Shown: positions 55,401-64,000, counted from the first letter of the stretch. The stretch: DNA of 64,000 bases from Odoribacter splanchnicus DSM 20712 (GCF_000190535.1 NC_015160.1:2542001-2606000); one strand, 5' to 3'. Program-made: numbers and translations. The notes: a model not told the origin generated them from the sequence alone.

Positions 55401-58400
55401 TCCGAGAACAAAAGTTTCGGAGATTTACTGTTCGTATCCCCCTCGGCAAAACTTACCCCCTGCTGAGGTGTAACCGTCCAGGTATAAGCCAGGGAATCCC
55501 CCTCCGAAAGATTATTCAGGGTAATCACAAACGGATCGGGATCATCCGTACAACCGACAGAATCTTTACCTACAGAAAAGCTAGCCTGCTGTTCGGTCCT
55601 GAGCACATTGACTTCGGTCAGAAACTCCTGTTTTCCCGCATCCGCACATTTCGAAAAAACCTCGAGTTTAAGCTCATAATGCCCATTATCATTGAATAAT
55701 ATCCCCGGGAAATCGGTATTTTCCCGATCTCCGCTCCTCCAGGACCATCCCACTTCCGGAGTAATGGTCCATTTCGAAGTAAGGGCTGAATTCCGGGTAT
55801 CCACCCATTTCAGATAATCGGACATTTCCACGGGAATACCGTCTCCGGCACAGACCCGTTTCATATATGATGTCAATTCGATATCGGGGATACCATGCAC
55901 CACCACCCTGAACTCTTTTGTCACAGGCGATTTACACGTACTACGGGTAACTACTTTCACCCGGTATTCCCCATATTTTGTAAACCGGATCGAAGGAGCC
56001 TTCTGTCTGCTTCCCACAGCCGGATCGATAACCTGGCCGTCCTGCATATATTCATATCCCTGCTCTACGTCGCTAACCACCTCCCATTCCCAGCTGAGCG
56101 CACCGGCTTCTTCCTGCATTGTATTTTCAAAAACGACAATTTCCTGCTCACAAATATCGGCAACCGAAGGATTTCCCGCAACAGGTGTTTTTATGACAAT
56201 ATCCCCGTAAACATCCGGATCATAAATATGGTATACCGCCTCAGCCATCGGATCGGTAGCCGGACATCCCGCATGAGGTAAAGTTGCTTTCACCGTATAA
56301 TATCCGGGACGTTTAAATTCCACCCGAGGAATCAGACTCGTCAACCCCTCCGCACCCAGTTCATAATCTCCCGGCTGGTCCGTGCCGTCCTGCCGATAAA
56401 TCTGCCAGGTTACCTGTGGGGTATTATTATACCATACAAACGTAGTATCACCCGAAAGGACAAAACCGGCAGGACAAGAAACCGTATCTTCCAATACTAC
56501 TTCCGGATTTTTTTTCACCCGGATTCGTAAAGTCCGCGACACGGTATCACAAAATCCGAAAACCGTACCGGTTACTTCATAGGTTCCCCATTTCTTAAAA
56601 GTGATCGGAGCAACCTTTTCCGTATTCCCCTTTAGAAACTCACAATCCTCTGCCGTCCCCCCCTGAGGTTCCCCTGTCTCCGGGATAGTCACTTCCCAGT
56701 TATAAGCCAGCTCTAAACTTTCAGGATCCTTTTCCGATGCCGAATTGGTAAAGATAAGCATCCCACCTTCGCATACTTCATCCCGGTTGTCCTTCTCTTT
56801 GACAGTAACATCCAAACCTGAAATCCGGACCTTCAATTCTCCGGTCAATTCTTTCCGGGTCAAAATACCTCCATGCTCATCCTTTTCCGGACACCCCACC
56901 TCCGGCAAAGTGACCTTATAGGTATATTTTCCCGATTCCTGAAAATGAATCTTCGGCTCCGGCGAATCGGACGAAGTTCCGTCCACAAAGTCCACTCTAT
57001 CCGGAGTAAACTCCCAATGTGCTTCGGGCACATGATTATACCATTCGTAAAAAATACACAACTCCGTATTCAATACATCCCAGGGACAGATTTCTGTCGG
57101 AAAATCGGCCAAGAAAATAGTCGGATCTTTCCTGACATGTACCCGGAAAGAAATGCGTTTCGAGTTACAAGGGACAGACAACGAGTCGGTCACTTCAAAG
57201 TCTCCATACCCATTGAACCTGATCCGAGGTCCGGCAGAAGTCGGAGAACCGGCCAGGTATTCAACATTCCAGGCCGGATCGTATAATTCTGTCGTAATCG
57301 GCTTAACCGTCCAAAAATGTTCTAATCCCTCTCCGTTGGAATGATTCTCAAAACTAACCGTTTCGCCGTCACAAATCGAGATGTTGTCTCCGACAGGGGC
57401 AGGTGTCGGAACAATATTGTCGGTAATCGCAGGATCATCGATTTTCAACTCTTTATGGATCGTCAACTTGGAGGGATCACCACAAAGCACACCGCCTACC
57501 GAAGCTCCTTTCAAAGTCAAGGAAACCTCATAGGTTGCACCAGCCTGCAAATAAACCTGCGGATATTCTTTATCCGCCTCATAACCGGGTAAAAAATCTA
57601 CCGTACCGGTCATTCCTGCCTTAGGTTCGATTTTCCAGACTGCTTCTTTCGGGTTTCCATTCCAATAGAGACGGAAATAATTCTCCAAATTCACCAAAGC
57701 TTTCCCCGTAGCAAGATCAGGACATAAAGACACCGGCCAGGTAACCTCCACAATCTCGGGATCCTTCCGTACGATAATAGTCGTATCTTTTACATTTTGA
57801 GGACATTCGTTTGTCAAAGTCAGTGCAACCACGTATTCCCCGTAGCCGTTGAACTGAATGACCGGATTCTCCGACTTCTCGCTAGTGCCGTTTATAAAAA
57901 CAAAATCATTTGTCTGCCTACCGGTAACATTCCAATAATACTGTGGATTTTCCCCTTTAGAATGGTCGGTAAATACAACACTTTCGCCCGAACAGACGGT
58001 ATCCCTATCGACTGTAAAACCGACTTCCGGCGATTGTATCACACTGATCACTTTTACGATTGTATCGTTGGAACATTCCAGCCCCCCTGTAGAAGCGATC
58101 AAGCGTACTTCATATTCTCCCGGCGTATCGAATATCACCTGAGGATATTTTTCGAACACAGAAGGTTTATCTCCAAATTTCCAGATATATTCTGCTATTG
58201 TATTACAGTAAACATCCCGTCCTTCAATCGTACGGTTTATTACCTGAACAGGATAACCGGTACACCCCGGGGCTACGAAATCAAAAGCCGCTTCCGGGGG
58301 AATAACCACGGCCGTTGTCACGGTCGTCTGTAAAGGTAACATGTAGTCCGAACACTCGTTCCGAGCCTCCAATTCCACCGTTATCGGGCAATTATCGGTC

Positions 58401-58969
58401 TGAAAAGTATGTTTCACCGATCCCATTGTTTTCATCATCTCTGCCTGTGTTAAAGTCGTATCACGCCCATCTCCGAAATTCACGACATAAACGGTACCGG
58501 AAGTCTGTTTATCATAATCGATAATTTTTATTTCAGACTCCATACCGTAACAAGTACCTTTTTCATTCACTTTCAATGCGACATCCGGCTTATTCAGCCG
58601 AAGTACATCATAGTTTTTTTCGAGTACTTTATTGCCATCCGATGAAGTCCAGGAAAATTTCAGTTTAAACACTTTGAATTCCCTATAAACATGCTCCATC
58701 GTCTCTTCGGTTCCCCATTCTTCGACAGCAGAGCCATCTCCCCAATCTACTTTAAAAGTTCCTTTTTTGAAGCCCTCATGCACACATTGATTGTAAACCG
58801 TCAACTTTTGTCCGTTCACAGCATCTCCATTACACAACTTAAACCCGCCGGGATCGACCAATTTCAAATCGTCCTGAGTCTGGGCATAACCACCTACTGC
58901 CGAGCACAAAACAGTAAGTAGTAAAGCTAAGCGGTATATCCCTTTTCTGCATTTTTTCTGATTTTTCAT
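52412..58969 (-). CDS. Giant PKD-repeat surface protein with type-B T9SS C-terminal domain
   Basis: 2185 residues with a signal peptide (LALLLTVLCSAVGGYAQ). Most of the chain is PKD/Ig-like domains. Between about 315 and 1300 they form five longer units of about 190-200 residues, each with a VCSGESVVFTDHSKG-type start and a KDPEI-type middle. Later single PKD domains have FEWIFGDDTPHG and YWNFGDGSRDTVWSPRHKYD. The end (FPNTFIPHSQ; RYRLQIFDQYGNKIWETR; EGWDGCNLKGERMPQGMYIW) is the gliding-associated type-B sorting domain. It is exported by T9SS and fixed to the surface, probably as an adhesin. Its partner is the PorP/SprF gene just upstream. Confidence 0.9.
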   Translation of the reverse strand: MKNQKKCRKGIYRLALLLTVLCSAVGGYAQTQDDLKLVDPGGFKLCNGDAVNGQKLTVYNQCVHEGFKKGTFKVDWGDGSAVEEWGTEETMEHVYREFKVFKLKFSWTSSDGNKVLEKNYDVLRLNKPDVALKVNEKGTCYGMESEIKIIDYDKQTSGTVYVVNFGDGRDTTLTQAEMMKTMGSVKHTFQTDNCPITVELEARNECSDYMLPLQTTVTTAVVIPPEAAFDFVAPGCTGYPVQVINRTIEGRDVYCNTIAEYIWKFGDKPSVFEKYPQVIFDTPGEYEVRLIASTGGLECSNDTIVKVISVIQSPEVGFTVDRDTVCSGESVVFTDHSKGENPQYYWNVTGRQTNDFVFINGTSEKSENPVIQFNGYGEYVVALTLTNECPQNVKDTTIIVRKDPEIVEVTWPVSLCPDLATGKALVNLENYFRLYWNGNPKEAVWKIEPKAGMTGTVDFLPGYEADKEYPQVYLQAGATYEVSLTLKGASVGGVLCGDPSKLTIHKELKIDDPAITDNIVPTPAPVGDNISICDGETVSFENHSNGEGLEHFWTVKPITTELYDPAWNVEYLAGSPTSAGPRIRFNGYGDFEVTDSLSVPCNSKRISFRVHVRKDPTIFLADFPTEICPWDVLNTELCIFYEWYNHVPEAHWEFTPDRVDFVDGTSSDSPEPKIHFQESGKYTYKVTLPEVGCPEKDEHGGILTRKELTGELKVRISGLDVTVKEKDNRDEVCEGGMLIFTNSASEKDPESLELAYNWEVTIPETGEPQGGTAEDCEFLKGNTEKVAPITFKKWGTYEVTGTVFGFCDTVSRTLRIRVKKNPEVVLEDTVSCPAGFVLSGDTTFVWYNNTPQVTWQIYRQDGTDQPGDYELGAEGLTSLIPRVEFKRPGYYTVKATLPHAGCPATDPMAEAVYHIYDPDVYGDIVIKTPVAGNPSVADICEQEIVVFENTMQEEAGALSWEWEVVSDVEQGYEYMQDGQVIDPAVGSRQKAPSIRFTKYGEYRVKVVTRSTCKSPVTKEFRVVVHGIPDIELTSYMKRVCAGDGIPVEMSDYLKWVDTRNSALTSKWTITPEVGWSWRSGDRENTDFPGILFNDNGHYELKLEVFSKCADAGKQEFLTEVNVLRTEQQASFSVGKDSVGCTDDPDPFVITLNNLSEGDSLAYTWTVTPQQGVSFAEGDTNSKSPKLLFSEPGDYDVRLAVSNGCHHDDDSVFRIKAFAIPRVRIGDIADQCEPFHFIGRERVEVDQRNDKIQQVHWTITANQGYASEGYTLVNGTDLKSYYPDIDFKTCDYTVVAAYKNRCKTPGQAVFQVKVDKFIPVIPLPDDTICELAEARILRAQPEGGWWTLKDPAIPEAAEVLYTERGNSYFYPGFDPYAQKDIGLVYHYRNGACIARDTMNMRIWPLPYVEAGDSLKMCLNNPPVTLVGRDSAAGQVWQPNRGDWKSGQDVLAGHLFTPTVPGDFQLLYYYTDNHGCMNRDSAVMRVHPLPSTDFTVAPQSCIHTDVLFTPAQSDGNTFEWIFGDDTPHGISDNEILHSYDMYGYRDVICMAQSVYGCRDTSEATRIEIINLPPPPFFDVDTLQGCAPFEGLFTVDPDTYKSDHNYLTFHWDYGDGTKTDTLMPIVPKPYPAGSWDTTFVARMTVSNVCDTVSYDTTITVFSAPKVSFALMHEWECSPVFLELQNTTTGNNCVFNWTFTNSRTGEVAGETDIRNPEHEFTTDEAATSYFITLRAENRCDVDEYTDTLLVKPRQISAHFTPLDNPYACVNQEILFRNNSTDTVSTILNTYWNFGDGSRDTVWSPRHKYDKQGTYLVKLKIDNGCGWDTISSPVIIYPLPHLEIKSEDYLCEADTFTFVVNSDQELKQVTWKLGDGQTGNKDSLRYVYEGYGTFPVTVIGVSAEINQCTDSVMKEVVVYNKPILTIEPVDTIQCSPYLYQPEITGEAYLMWDYGDRSGLTSAREHWYVNESDTVQRFRVMIYAETDKGCKSEYLRGVVVPNKPRALLDKKVEKGNPQKVTFINLSEECSDCIWNLPDKGTFHAFGDQTVEFGEQGMYRAELVVENVYGCRDTAIMEHRVLIKGLYFPNTFIPHSQNPKINRFNGIGMGLARYRLQIFDQYGNKIWETRALENGRPSEGWDGCNLKGERMPQGMYIWRAEAIFGDAEVWTGDNNESGVPETTQGTVLLLRE

Positions 58970-59005
58970 ATCTGATCCTTTTTATTCGCCTGTGATCGGC
59001 GGATT

Positions 59006-60190
59006 TTAAAAATGAAAAGCCTTATTCTTCCGTTTCATTCTGGCTCTCTTACTATTGTTCGGCGAATTATCGAAACGCTGGATGCAACGTTTGGGAACTA
59101 TCCTGTAATACCAATGCAACGATAAAGAATGACTGGTATTTTGATACATCGTCCCTTGATGGGTCGGGACTTCACAGGTATAACCGATCTTCCATCCGGA
59201 ATCACGTCCTCCCGGAATATTCACTCCTAAATGTACTAACAAGGTACCTACCTGCAATCCTTCGAATTGATCCCCCCGGACCCCCAGACCGATCAGTCCG
59301 AAACGCTCTTCCTCCCAGCAAACTCCGAATTGTAAATTCCGCATAACCGACTGCACATCGATCATTACGTACGGAGAAAGCACTGTATTGATCTGATTCC
59401 CTAAAGCAAAAGGATGTGCATACGAAACATATCCCGAATACCGGCGATTCAACAGATTTTCTTCGGAAGAAGCAGACCCGTGTTCGGATAAAAACGACTG
59501 AGTGGATTCTATGATATGATATACAGAAAACCCATACTCCAAACTAGCCACCCCATGCCAGGCCACATTGAAATCGGTCTGACCGTAAATACCGGCGGCC
59601 ATATCGAATATCGTCACTTTATCGGCATAAAAACTCATCAACTCAGGGGAGATATCCAAAATCTGACCGTAAAAAGGATCGAACTGATCTCCCAGTGTCA
59701 ACTTCGAGGGATCCACGCTTTTACAATATAGGCTAGGTTGCAGACCGACCTGCAACACCGTAGAACGTGACAGTTTCACCCGGGCCGACAAGGCGGCAGC
59801 AAACAGCTGGGTCACATACATCACCGAACTTTCCTGATCGCGTTGATAAAACAGAGAGAGACCTCCCAAGCCGAAAGTCCTTTTCTCCTGAAAGGCATAA
59901 TCTGCCGAAACAAAATAAGACCTGAAATCCAACGGCTTACTCCAATATGACCGTTGCATACCGATATTCACACCCGCTAATCCATCAAAACCTGAATAGG
60001 CCGGATTATTAAAAGATTTCCACATAAATGGATGAGATACCTTCGTATCCTGCGCCTGTAAACGGACAGACACCACCAGTAACAAAAATGTCACCGATAT
60101 TATTAATCGAATACCCACACACATTAATTTTTCATGAATAATGAATCGTGACAAATTTAGCTTTTTTACAACTCCTTTCAAATTAATCAC
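59006..60190 (-). CDS. PorP/SprF-family type IX secretion outer-membrane protein
   Basis: 394 residues from 60190; Met23 (60124) starts a better signal peptide (LIISVTFLLLVVSVRLQAQ). Barrel-type sequence: NPAYSGFDGLAGVNIGMQRS, GGLSLFYQRDQESSVMYVTQ, GLGVRGDQFEGLQVG. PorP/SprF proteins are outer-membrane partners that anchor or export type-B-domain adhesins. The pair with the 2185-residue protein, 36 bases downstream, is the classical sprF-sprB-like arrangement. Confidence 0.88.
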   Translation of the reverse strand: MINLKGVVKKLNLSRFIIHEKLMCVGIRLIISVTFLLLVVSVRLQAQDTKVSHPFMWKSFNNPAYSGFDGLAGVNIGMQRSYWSKPLDFRSYFVSADYAFQEKRTFGLGGLSLFYQRDQESSVMYVTQLFAAALSARVKLSRSTVLQVGLQPSLYCKSVDPSKLTLGDQFDPFYGQILDISPELMSFYADKVTIFDMAAGIYGQTDFNVAWHGVASLEYGFSVYHIIESTQSFLSEHGSASSEENLLNRRYSGYVSYAHPFALGNQINTVLSPYVMIDVQSVMRNLQFGVCWEEERFGLIGLGVRGDQFEGLQVGTLLVHLGVNIPGGRDSGWKIGYTCEVPTHQGTMYQNTSHSLSLHWYYRIVPKRCIQRFDNSPNNSKRARMKRKNKAFHF

Positions 60191-60244
60191 TTTAATTTAT
60201 TCCTTTGTAAAAAAAACAAAAAATCATTTTTTTTCTGATGAAAT

Positions 60245-60275
60245 TTTGTCACTTTCAAAAAAAGCCATATCTTTG
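60245..60275 (+). promoter_or_regulatory. Consensus promoter of the tRNA-Asn pair
   Basis: TTTG (60245-60248), exactly 19 bases, TATCTTTG (60268-60275): a perfect match to the Bacteroidetes vegetative promoter. It ends 19 bases before the first tRNA. Confidence 0.85.
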
Positions 60276-60294
60276 CATCGCTTTTGAGAAATAT

Positions 60295-60368
60295 TCCTTA
60301 GTAGCTCAGTTGGTTAGAGCGGCGGACTGTTAATCCGTAGGTCGTAGGTTCAAGTCCTACCTGAGGAG
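60295..60368 (+). tRNA. tRNA-Asn (GTT), first copy
   Basis: 74 bases. Acceptor TCCTTAG pairs with CTGAGGA (one T-G pair); anticodon stem GCGGA/TCCGT with loop CTGTTAA, anticodon GTT; T arm GTAGGTTCAAGTCCTAC. CCA is not encoded. Confidence 0.97.
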
Positions 60369-60393
60369 CGGAGTTCTTTACTTCAAAAGTGAT

Positions 60394-60467
60394 TCCTTAG
60401 TAGCTCAGTTGGTTAGAGCGGCGGACTGTTAATCCGTAGGTCGTAGGTTCAAGTCCTACCTGAGGAG
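60394..60467 (+). tRNA. tRNA-Asn (GTT), second identical copy
   Basis: Identical to the first copy over all 74 bases and 25 bases downstream of it; both are read from one promoter and end at one terminator. Confidence 0.97.
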
Positions 60468-60468
60468 C

Positions 60469-60496
60469 AAAAAGCCACTATTAAGGTGGCTTTTTT
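60469..60496 (+). terminator. Intrinsic terminator of the tRNA-Asn pair
   Basis: AAAAAGCCAC, loop TATTAAG, GTGGCTTTTT and one more T. It begins right after the second tRNA. The next 220 bases contain only pyrimidine-rich DNA and the -7 box of the kinase gene. Confidence 0.9.
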
Positions 60497-60659
60497 AGTT
60501 TTTTCCGAAAATGGGACGAAAGGTCCGTCCCGGCGTTCCTTTTTCAAACTTTTGAAACCCTTGTAACCCTTATAACTGCTGAAATTCTTTCCCCTCTTTC
60601 CATTTTATCCATTGTTCCCGCTTTTACATATTTTAACCCCCTAATTCCTTACAATTGTT

Positions 60660-60667
60660 TATATTTG
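60660..60667 (+). promoter_or_regulatory. -7 promoter box of the histidine kinase gene
   Basis: TATATTTG, perfect TAnnTTTG match, 54 bases before the ATG. No TTTG at the -33 position. Confidence 0.5.
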
Positions 60668-60721
60668 GTGCGTTATTGTTAATTGTGCGCATCTTCGAAT
60701 TATTAAACAAGTTTTAAAGTA

Positions 60722-63532
60722 ATGCCAGAAATTACATTAGAAGAATACGAACTGATGAATCGTATTCTCTCAGATACTCGCACTGGATGGTGGAAAGCAG
60801 ATTACCGACTCCAGACCTATTTTTTTTCAAAACAGATAATGGAATTGACTGGTTTACCATCCGATCGATTGTCTTTTGCAGATTTTCTGAACAGGATCCG
60901 TACCGATTTCCGTTTCCGGATCGGTGAAGAAATCGCAACTTTAGAACAACCTTACGTCTACGATATGACCTTCCCGATTCTTTGCCCGAAAGGAGAAATT
61001 TGGATTCATATCAAAAAACTTCATCAGGAAAAAAATGCGCATGGCGATTCTATTATCACAGGCTCGATACAGATCGTCGATAGTCCGGAAACGACCAAAT
61101 CCGAGCAAGCAGCTGCATTAAGGATAAATAATCTCTTGTATCAGCTCAATAATATTTCATATACCTTACTGTCTTTTCTGCAAAACAACAATACATCCGA
61201 AATCATTAATAAAATCTTGCAGGATATTCTTCAGGTATTCAAGGCAGGACGGGCATATATCATCGAATACGATTCCGAAATCAAAACACAGACTTGTACT
61301 TTTGAAGTAGTAGATAACAATATAGAGAAGGAACAGACACTGATCACCGACCTGGCGACCACCGATAATGTCTGGTGGACCGAACAAATCATGTCGGGAC
61401 ATTCTATCGTCTTATCCACTCTGGACGACTTACCGGAAGAAGCTGCTTCCGAAAAAGAATTTTTAGCTTTACAATCGATAAAATCACTTATCGTCGTACC
61501 TCTGGTGTCTCCTCAGGGAGCTTGGGGATATGTAGGAATCGACGTGGTTGAAGATTTTCATCAGTGGAGCGATGAAGATTGTCAATGGTTTACTTCCCTG
61601 GTCAATATCATCAATATTTACATAGAGCTTCAAAAATCCCGGCAAGAGGCACAAACCGAAAGGGATTATCTGCAAAATCTATACAAACATATGCCATTGG
61701 GCTATCTACGTGCCCGGATTCTTTACGATCAACAACAAAATCCCGTAGACCTGTTGTTTACCGACGCCAATCTGGCTGCTAAAAAAATCACCGGAAAATC
61801 AAACTTCAACGGTCTTCGGGCCAGCTCGCTAGGCTTGGATTTTTCATCCAATCTCCTCCAATTAACAACACTGTCACCCAACAAGGATTATCTGGACGAT
61901 ACCCATTTTGTCAGCAGAATCAATAAATATTTTCATTTCATTTCCTACATGACCCGTCCCGACGAAGTCATCTATCTGTTTTCAGATATAACGGAAACTT
62001 TCAATACTCATCAGGCTTTGGACCGCAGTGAAAAAATTCTGCGTAATATTTACGACAATTTACCGGCCGGAATTGAACTTTACGACAAAAACGGTTTCCT
62101 GATAGACCTGAATACCAAAGATATGGAAATTTTCGGAATCGCTAACAAAGAGACGGTACTAGGAGTCAATTTGTTCGAAAATCCGAATCTTCCTTTACAT
62201 ATTATCGAAGCGTTGCGCCGTAAAGAAGCCATTACTTTCCGCATCAAATATCCTCTCTCTACAATCAAAAATTATTATTCATCGAAGAAAAACGGTCTTC
62301 TTGAAATATACACAACTGCAACAGAACTCTACGACTCTCAGGGAAATCTGATCAATTACCTGTTAATCAATATCGACAATACCGAAATCACACAAGTATA
62401 TAGCCAACTGGCAGAATTCGAAAGTTCGTTCTCTATGGTCAGCAAATTCGGCAAAATCGGATATTGTAGATTCGACATCTGGACACGTACCGGCTATGGG
62501 ATCCCTCAATGGTATTATAATCTGGGAGAAGAAGCAACGACGCCCCTCTCTGAAATCATCGGTGTATACAAACATGTACACCCTGAAGACCGGGATTATA
62601 TCCTGAAGTCCATCCAGCAAATGAAAGCCGGAGTAATCGAAAGCTTTTTCAAAGACTTGAGAATCACCACTGCCGAAGGCAACAAATGGACGCGGATCAA
62701 TGTAATCCGTAACACAATGAACGATGATCCCCAAAAGCTGGACATGATCTGTGTCAATTATGATGTCACCGAATTGAAAGAAACCGAACAACGCCTGATC
62801 GAAGCCAAAGAGCGGGCAGAAGAAAGTGATCGTTTGAAATCTGCTTTCCTCGCTAACATGAGCCATGAAATCCGGACACCCCTAAATGCAATCGTCGGTT
62901 TCTCCGATTTGTTGGCCGAGTCGGACGACCGGGAAGAACGTTTCGGTTATTTGAAGATTGTACAAGAAAATAATGAATTGTTACTACAATTGATTTCAGA
63001 TATCCTCGATCTTTCTAAAATTGAAGCAGGGACTTTCAAATTTATCAACGACCGGGTAAATGTTTATCAACTCTGCAATGAGATTGTCCGGTCTTACAGT
63101 ATCAAGATTAAAAATCATCAAGTCAAATTGATATTCGATGAACAATCCCCGGTTTATTACATAACCAGTGACAAAAACAGGGTGATTCAGGTACTCTCGA
63201 ATTTCATCAACAATGCGCTGAAATTTACTTCACAAGGTACGATTACACTGGGATATGAACTCTTGCCGAATCATGAACTCAAACTCTATGTCTGTGATAC
63301 CGGCCAAGGCATTGCCGAAGAAAAACAAAAAGTCATATTCGACCGTTTCGTCAAATTAAATACTTTCGTTCAAGGTACAGGTTTAGGATTATCGATTTGC
63401 AAAAGTCTGGTAAAACAAATGGGAGGACAAATCGGTGTAAACTCCAAAGAGGGCGAAGGGTCTTGCTTTTGGTTCACCCATCCGATCTCCTTGACTCAAA
63501 CAGAGAAAAAACGGAATAATCCTGAAAATTAA
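60722..63532 (+). CDS. Multi-PAS/GAF sensor histidine kinase
   Basis: 936 residues without membrane segments, so a soluble sensor. Order: N-terminal PAS (1-120), GAF (about 135-310), two further PAS regions (about 320-560), a PAS/PAC (about 575-690), a short coiled coil, HisKA with phospho-acceptor His715 (FLANMSHEIRTPLNAIVGFS) and HATPase (N box VLSNFINNALKFTS, G boxes DTGQGI and GTGLGLSICKSL). No receiver domain, and no response-regulator gene follows, so its partner is encoded elsewhere. Signal unknown. Confidence 0.93.
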   Translation: MPEITLEEYELMNRILSDTRTGWWKADYRLQTYFFSKQIMELTGLPSDRLSFADFLNRIRTDFRFRIGEEIATLEQPYVYDMTFPILCPKGEIWIHIKKLHQEKNAHGDSIITGSIQIVDSPETTKSEQAAALRINNLLYQLNNISYTLLSFLQNNNTSEIINKILQDILQVFKAGRAYIIEYDSEIKTQTCTFEVVDNNIEKEQTLITDLATTDNVWWTEQIMSGHSIVLSTLDDLPEEAASEKEFLALQSIKSLIVVPLVSPQGAWGYVGIDVVEDFHQWSDEDCQWFTSLVNIINIYIELQKSRQEAQTERDYLQNLYKHMPLGYLRARILYDQQQNPVDLLFTDANLAAKKITGKSNFNGLRASSLGLDFSSNLLQLTTLSPNKDYLDDTHFVSRINKYFHFISYMTRPDEVIYLFSDITETFNTHQALDRSEKILRNIYDNLPAGIELYDKNGFLIDLNTKDMEIFGIANKETVLGVNLFENPNLPLHIIEALRRKEAITFRIKYPLSTIKNYYSSKKNGLLEIYTTATELYDSQGNLINYLLINIDNTEITQVYSQLAEFESSFSMVSKFGKIGYCRFDIWTRTGYGIPQWYYNLGEEATTPLSEIIGVYKHVHPEDRDYILKSIQQMKAGVIESFFKDLRITTAEGNKWTRINVIRNTMNDDPQKLDMICVNYDVTELKETEQRLIEAKERAEESDRLKSAFLANMSHEIRTPLNAIVGFSDLLAESDDREERFGYLKIVQENNELLLQLISDILDLSKIEAGTFKFINDRVNVYQLCNEIVRSYSIKIKNHQVKLIFDEQSPVYYITSDKNRVIQVLSNFINNALKFTSQGTITLGYELLPNHELKLYVCDTGQGIAEEKQKVIFDRFVKLNTFVQGTGLGLSICKSLVKQMGGQIGVNSKEGEGSCFWFTHPISLTQTEKKRNNPEN

Positions 63533-63625
63533 AGATTTTTTGTAATTTTACCTGTTTTAGTAGGTGCAATAAGACTATATTTTTATATCTCATTTATAAA
63601 CTTAAACAAAAGTATAATGTATTAA

Positions 63626-64000
63626 ACTGATAAAAGAACAGTAATTACCCTCGATGCCGGAGGGACTAATTTTGTTTTCGGAGCTATCCGGGGCAATCAG
63701 GATGTGATCAAACCGATTTCTCTTCCTTCCAATTCACATGATTTGGGTCAATGCCTGGAAACGTTGGAAAGAGGATTTCGGGAAGTAATCAACGCTCTGG
63801 ATGAAAAACCGGTAGCCATCAGCTTTGCTTTCCCCGGTCCGGCCGACTATCCCAACGGAATCATCGGCGGTTATCTGCCTAACTTCCCTTCTTTCCGGGA
63901 TGGGGTTGCCCTCGGTCCTTTTTTGGAAGACAAATTCGGGATACCTGTATTTATCAACAACGACGCAGATTTATTTGCTTACGGGGAGGCACTTGCCGGA
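63626..64000 (+). CDS. ROK-family sugar kinase (5' part), stop codon at codon 3
   Basis: The open frame from 63626 to the window end encodes the N-terminal ROK/glucokinase fold: VITLDAGGTNFVFGAI (phosphate loop), ISFAFPGPADYPNGIIGGYL, and FINNDADLFAYGEALAG (catalytic Asp). The only sensible ATG (63617) is followed by TAT and then TAA (63623-63625) before the homologous sequence begins. No other ATG, GTG or TTG precedes the phosphate loop. It is therefore a nonsense-mutated gene, starts at a rare codon such as ATT 63644, or reflects a sequence error. The 3' end is outside the window. Confidence 0.75.

Noticed and set aside
53090..58921. Many open frames of 60-180 codons on the + strand opposite the PKD protein
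   Set aside because: Antisense shadows of a long gene; no domain character or promoters.

Overview
The window is a contiguous stretch of a Bacteroidetes (order Bacteroidales) chromosome. Evidence is the gene content: a FeoA-FeoB fusion, a NAD kinase / DUF6089 / UppS / BamA / OmpH / OmpH / MurI block, a DUF4301 protein, T9SS-type proteins (GldJ/GldK-like lipoprotein, PorP/SprF protein, type-B C-terminal-domain adhesin), 6-bladed beta-propeller lipoproteins and a SusC remnant. Promoters also fit the Bacteroidetes -7 consensus TAnnTTTG, and Shine-Dalgarno sites are largely absent. An Odoribacter-like gut Bacteroidales is my guess; the sequence alone does not fix the genus.

Layout. 1-1065: 5' part of feoAB (minus). 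1094-1912: decayed susC piece and non-coding DNA. 1913-7083: a CPA2-type antiporter, divergent from a three-gene NEW3-protein/ABC-exporter operon. 7107-11242: purA, a Fur-family regulator and relA/spoT. 11433-19585 (all minus): the envelope-biogenesis block CBS protein - nadK - DUF6089 (frameshifted) - uppS - bamA - ompH - ompH - murI, interrupted by a 343-bp tandem/inverted repeat. 19940-23525: an acidic small protein, DUF4301, DUF368 and aroE. 23651-30103: an aromatic-rich leader ORF, iorA/iorB, etfB/etfA and an acyl-CoA dehydrogenase, an amino-acid/acyl-CoA oxidation cluster. 30155-34955: a propeller lipoprotein and a tricorn-like protease. 35038-36264: asnA with an Asn-rich leader peptide and terminator. 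36418-38970: a zinc/manganese-type ABC importer. 39236-42031: lipoamide dehydrogenase and a C1 aminopeptidase. 42176-42893: a propeller remnant and a tiny EGF-like secreted protein gene carrying an amber stop. 43102-48779: ispF, a gldJ-like gene, murF, a glycosyltransferase and dihydroorotase. 48803-60190 (minus): DUF6427, purD, DUF2461, a PAS protein, a 2185-residue PKD adhesin and its PorP/SprF partner. 60295-60467: two identical tRNA-Asn genes. 60722-63532: a multi-PAS histidine kinase. 63626-64000: start of a ROK-family kinase whose third codon is a stop.

The most striking element is the asnA leader (36105-36264). A consensus-like promoter precedes a 25-codon ORF with seven Asn codons. 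A U-tailed terminator follows, and the end of the ORF contains a near copy of the terminator 3' arm that can pair with the 5' arm. This is the full architecture expected for ribosome-mediated transcription attenuation sensing charged tRNA-Asn. A second candidate leader peptide, rich in Phe/Tyr/Trp, lies ahead of the arylpyruvate oxidoreductase genes. Other oddities are two dispersed 34-bp repeat copies, degenerate AGCTTATAGCTTTTAG-type intergenic repeats that supply the ends of some genes, a frameshifted DUF6089 gene, an EGF-signature mini-protein with an in-frame TAG, and a tricorn homologue that seems to lack the catalytic serine.
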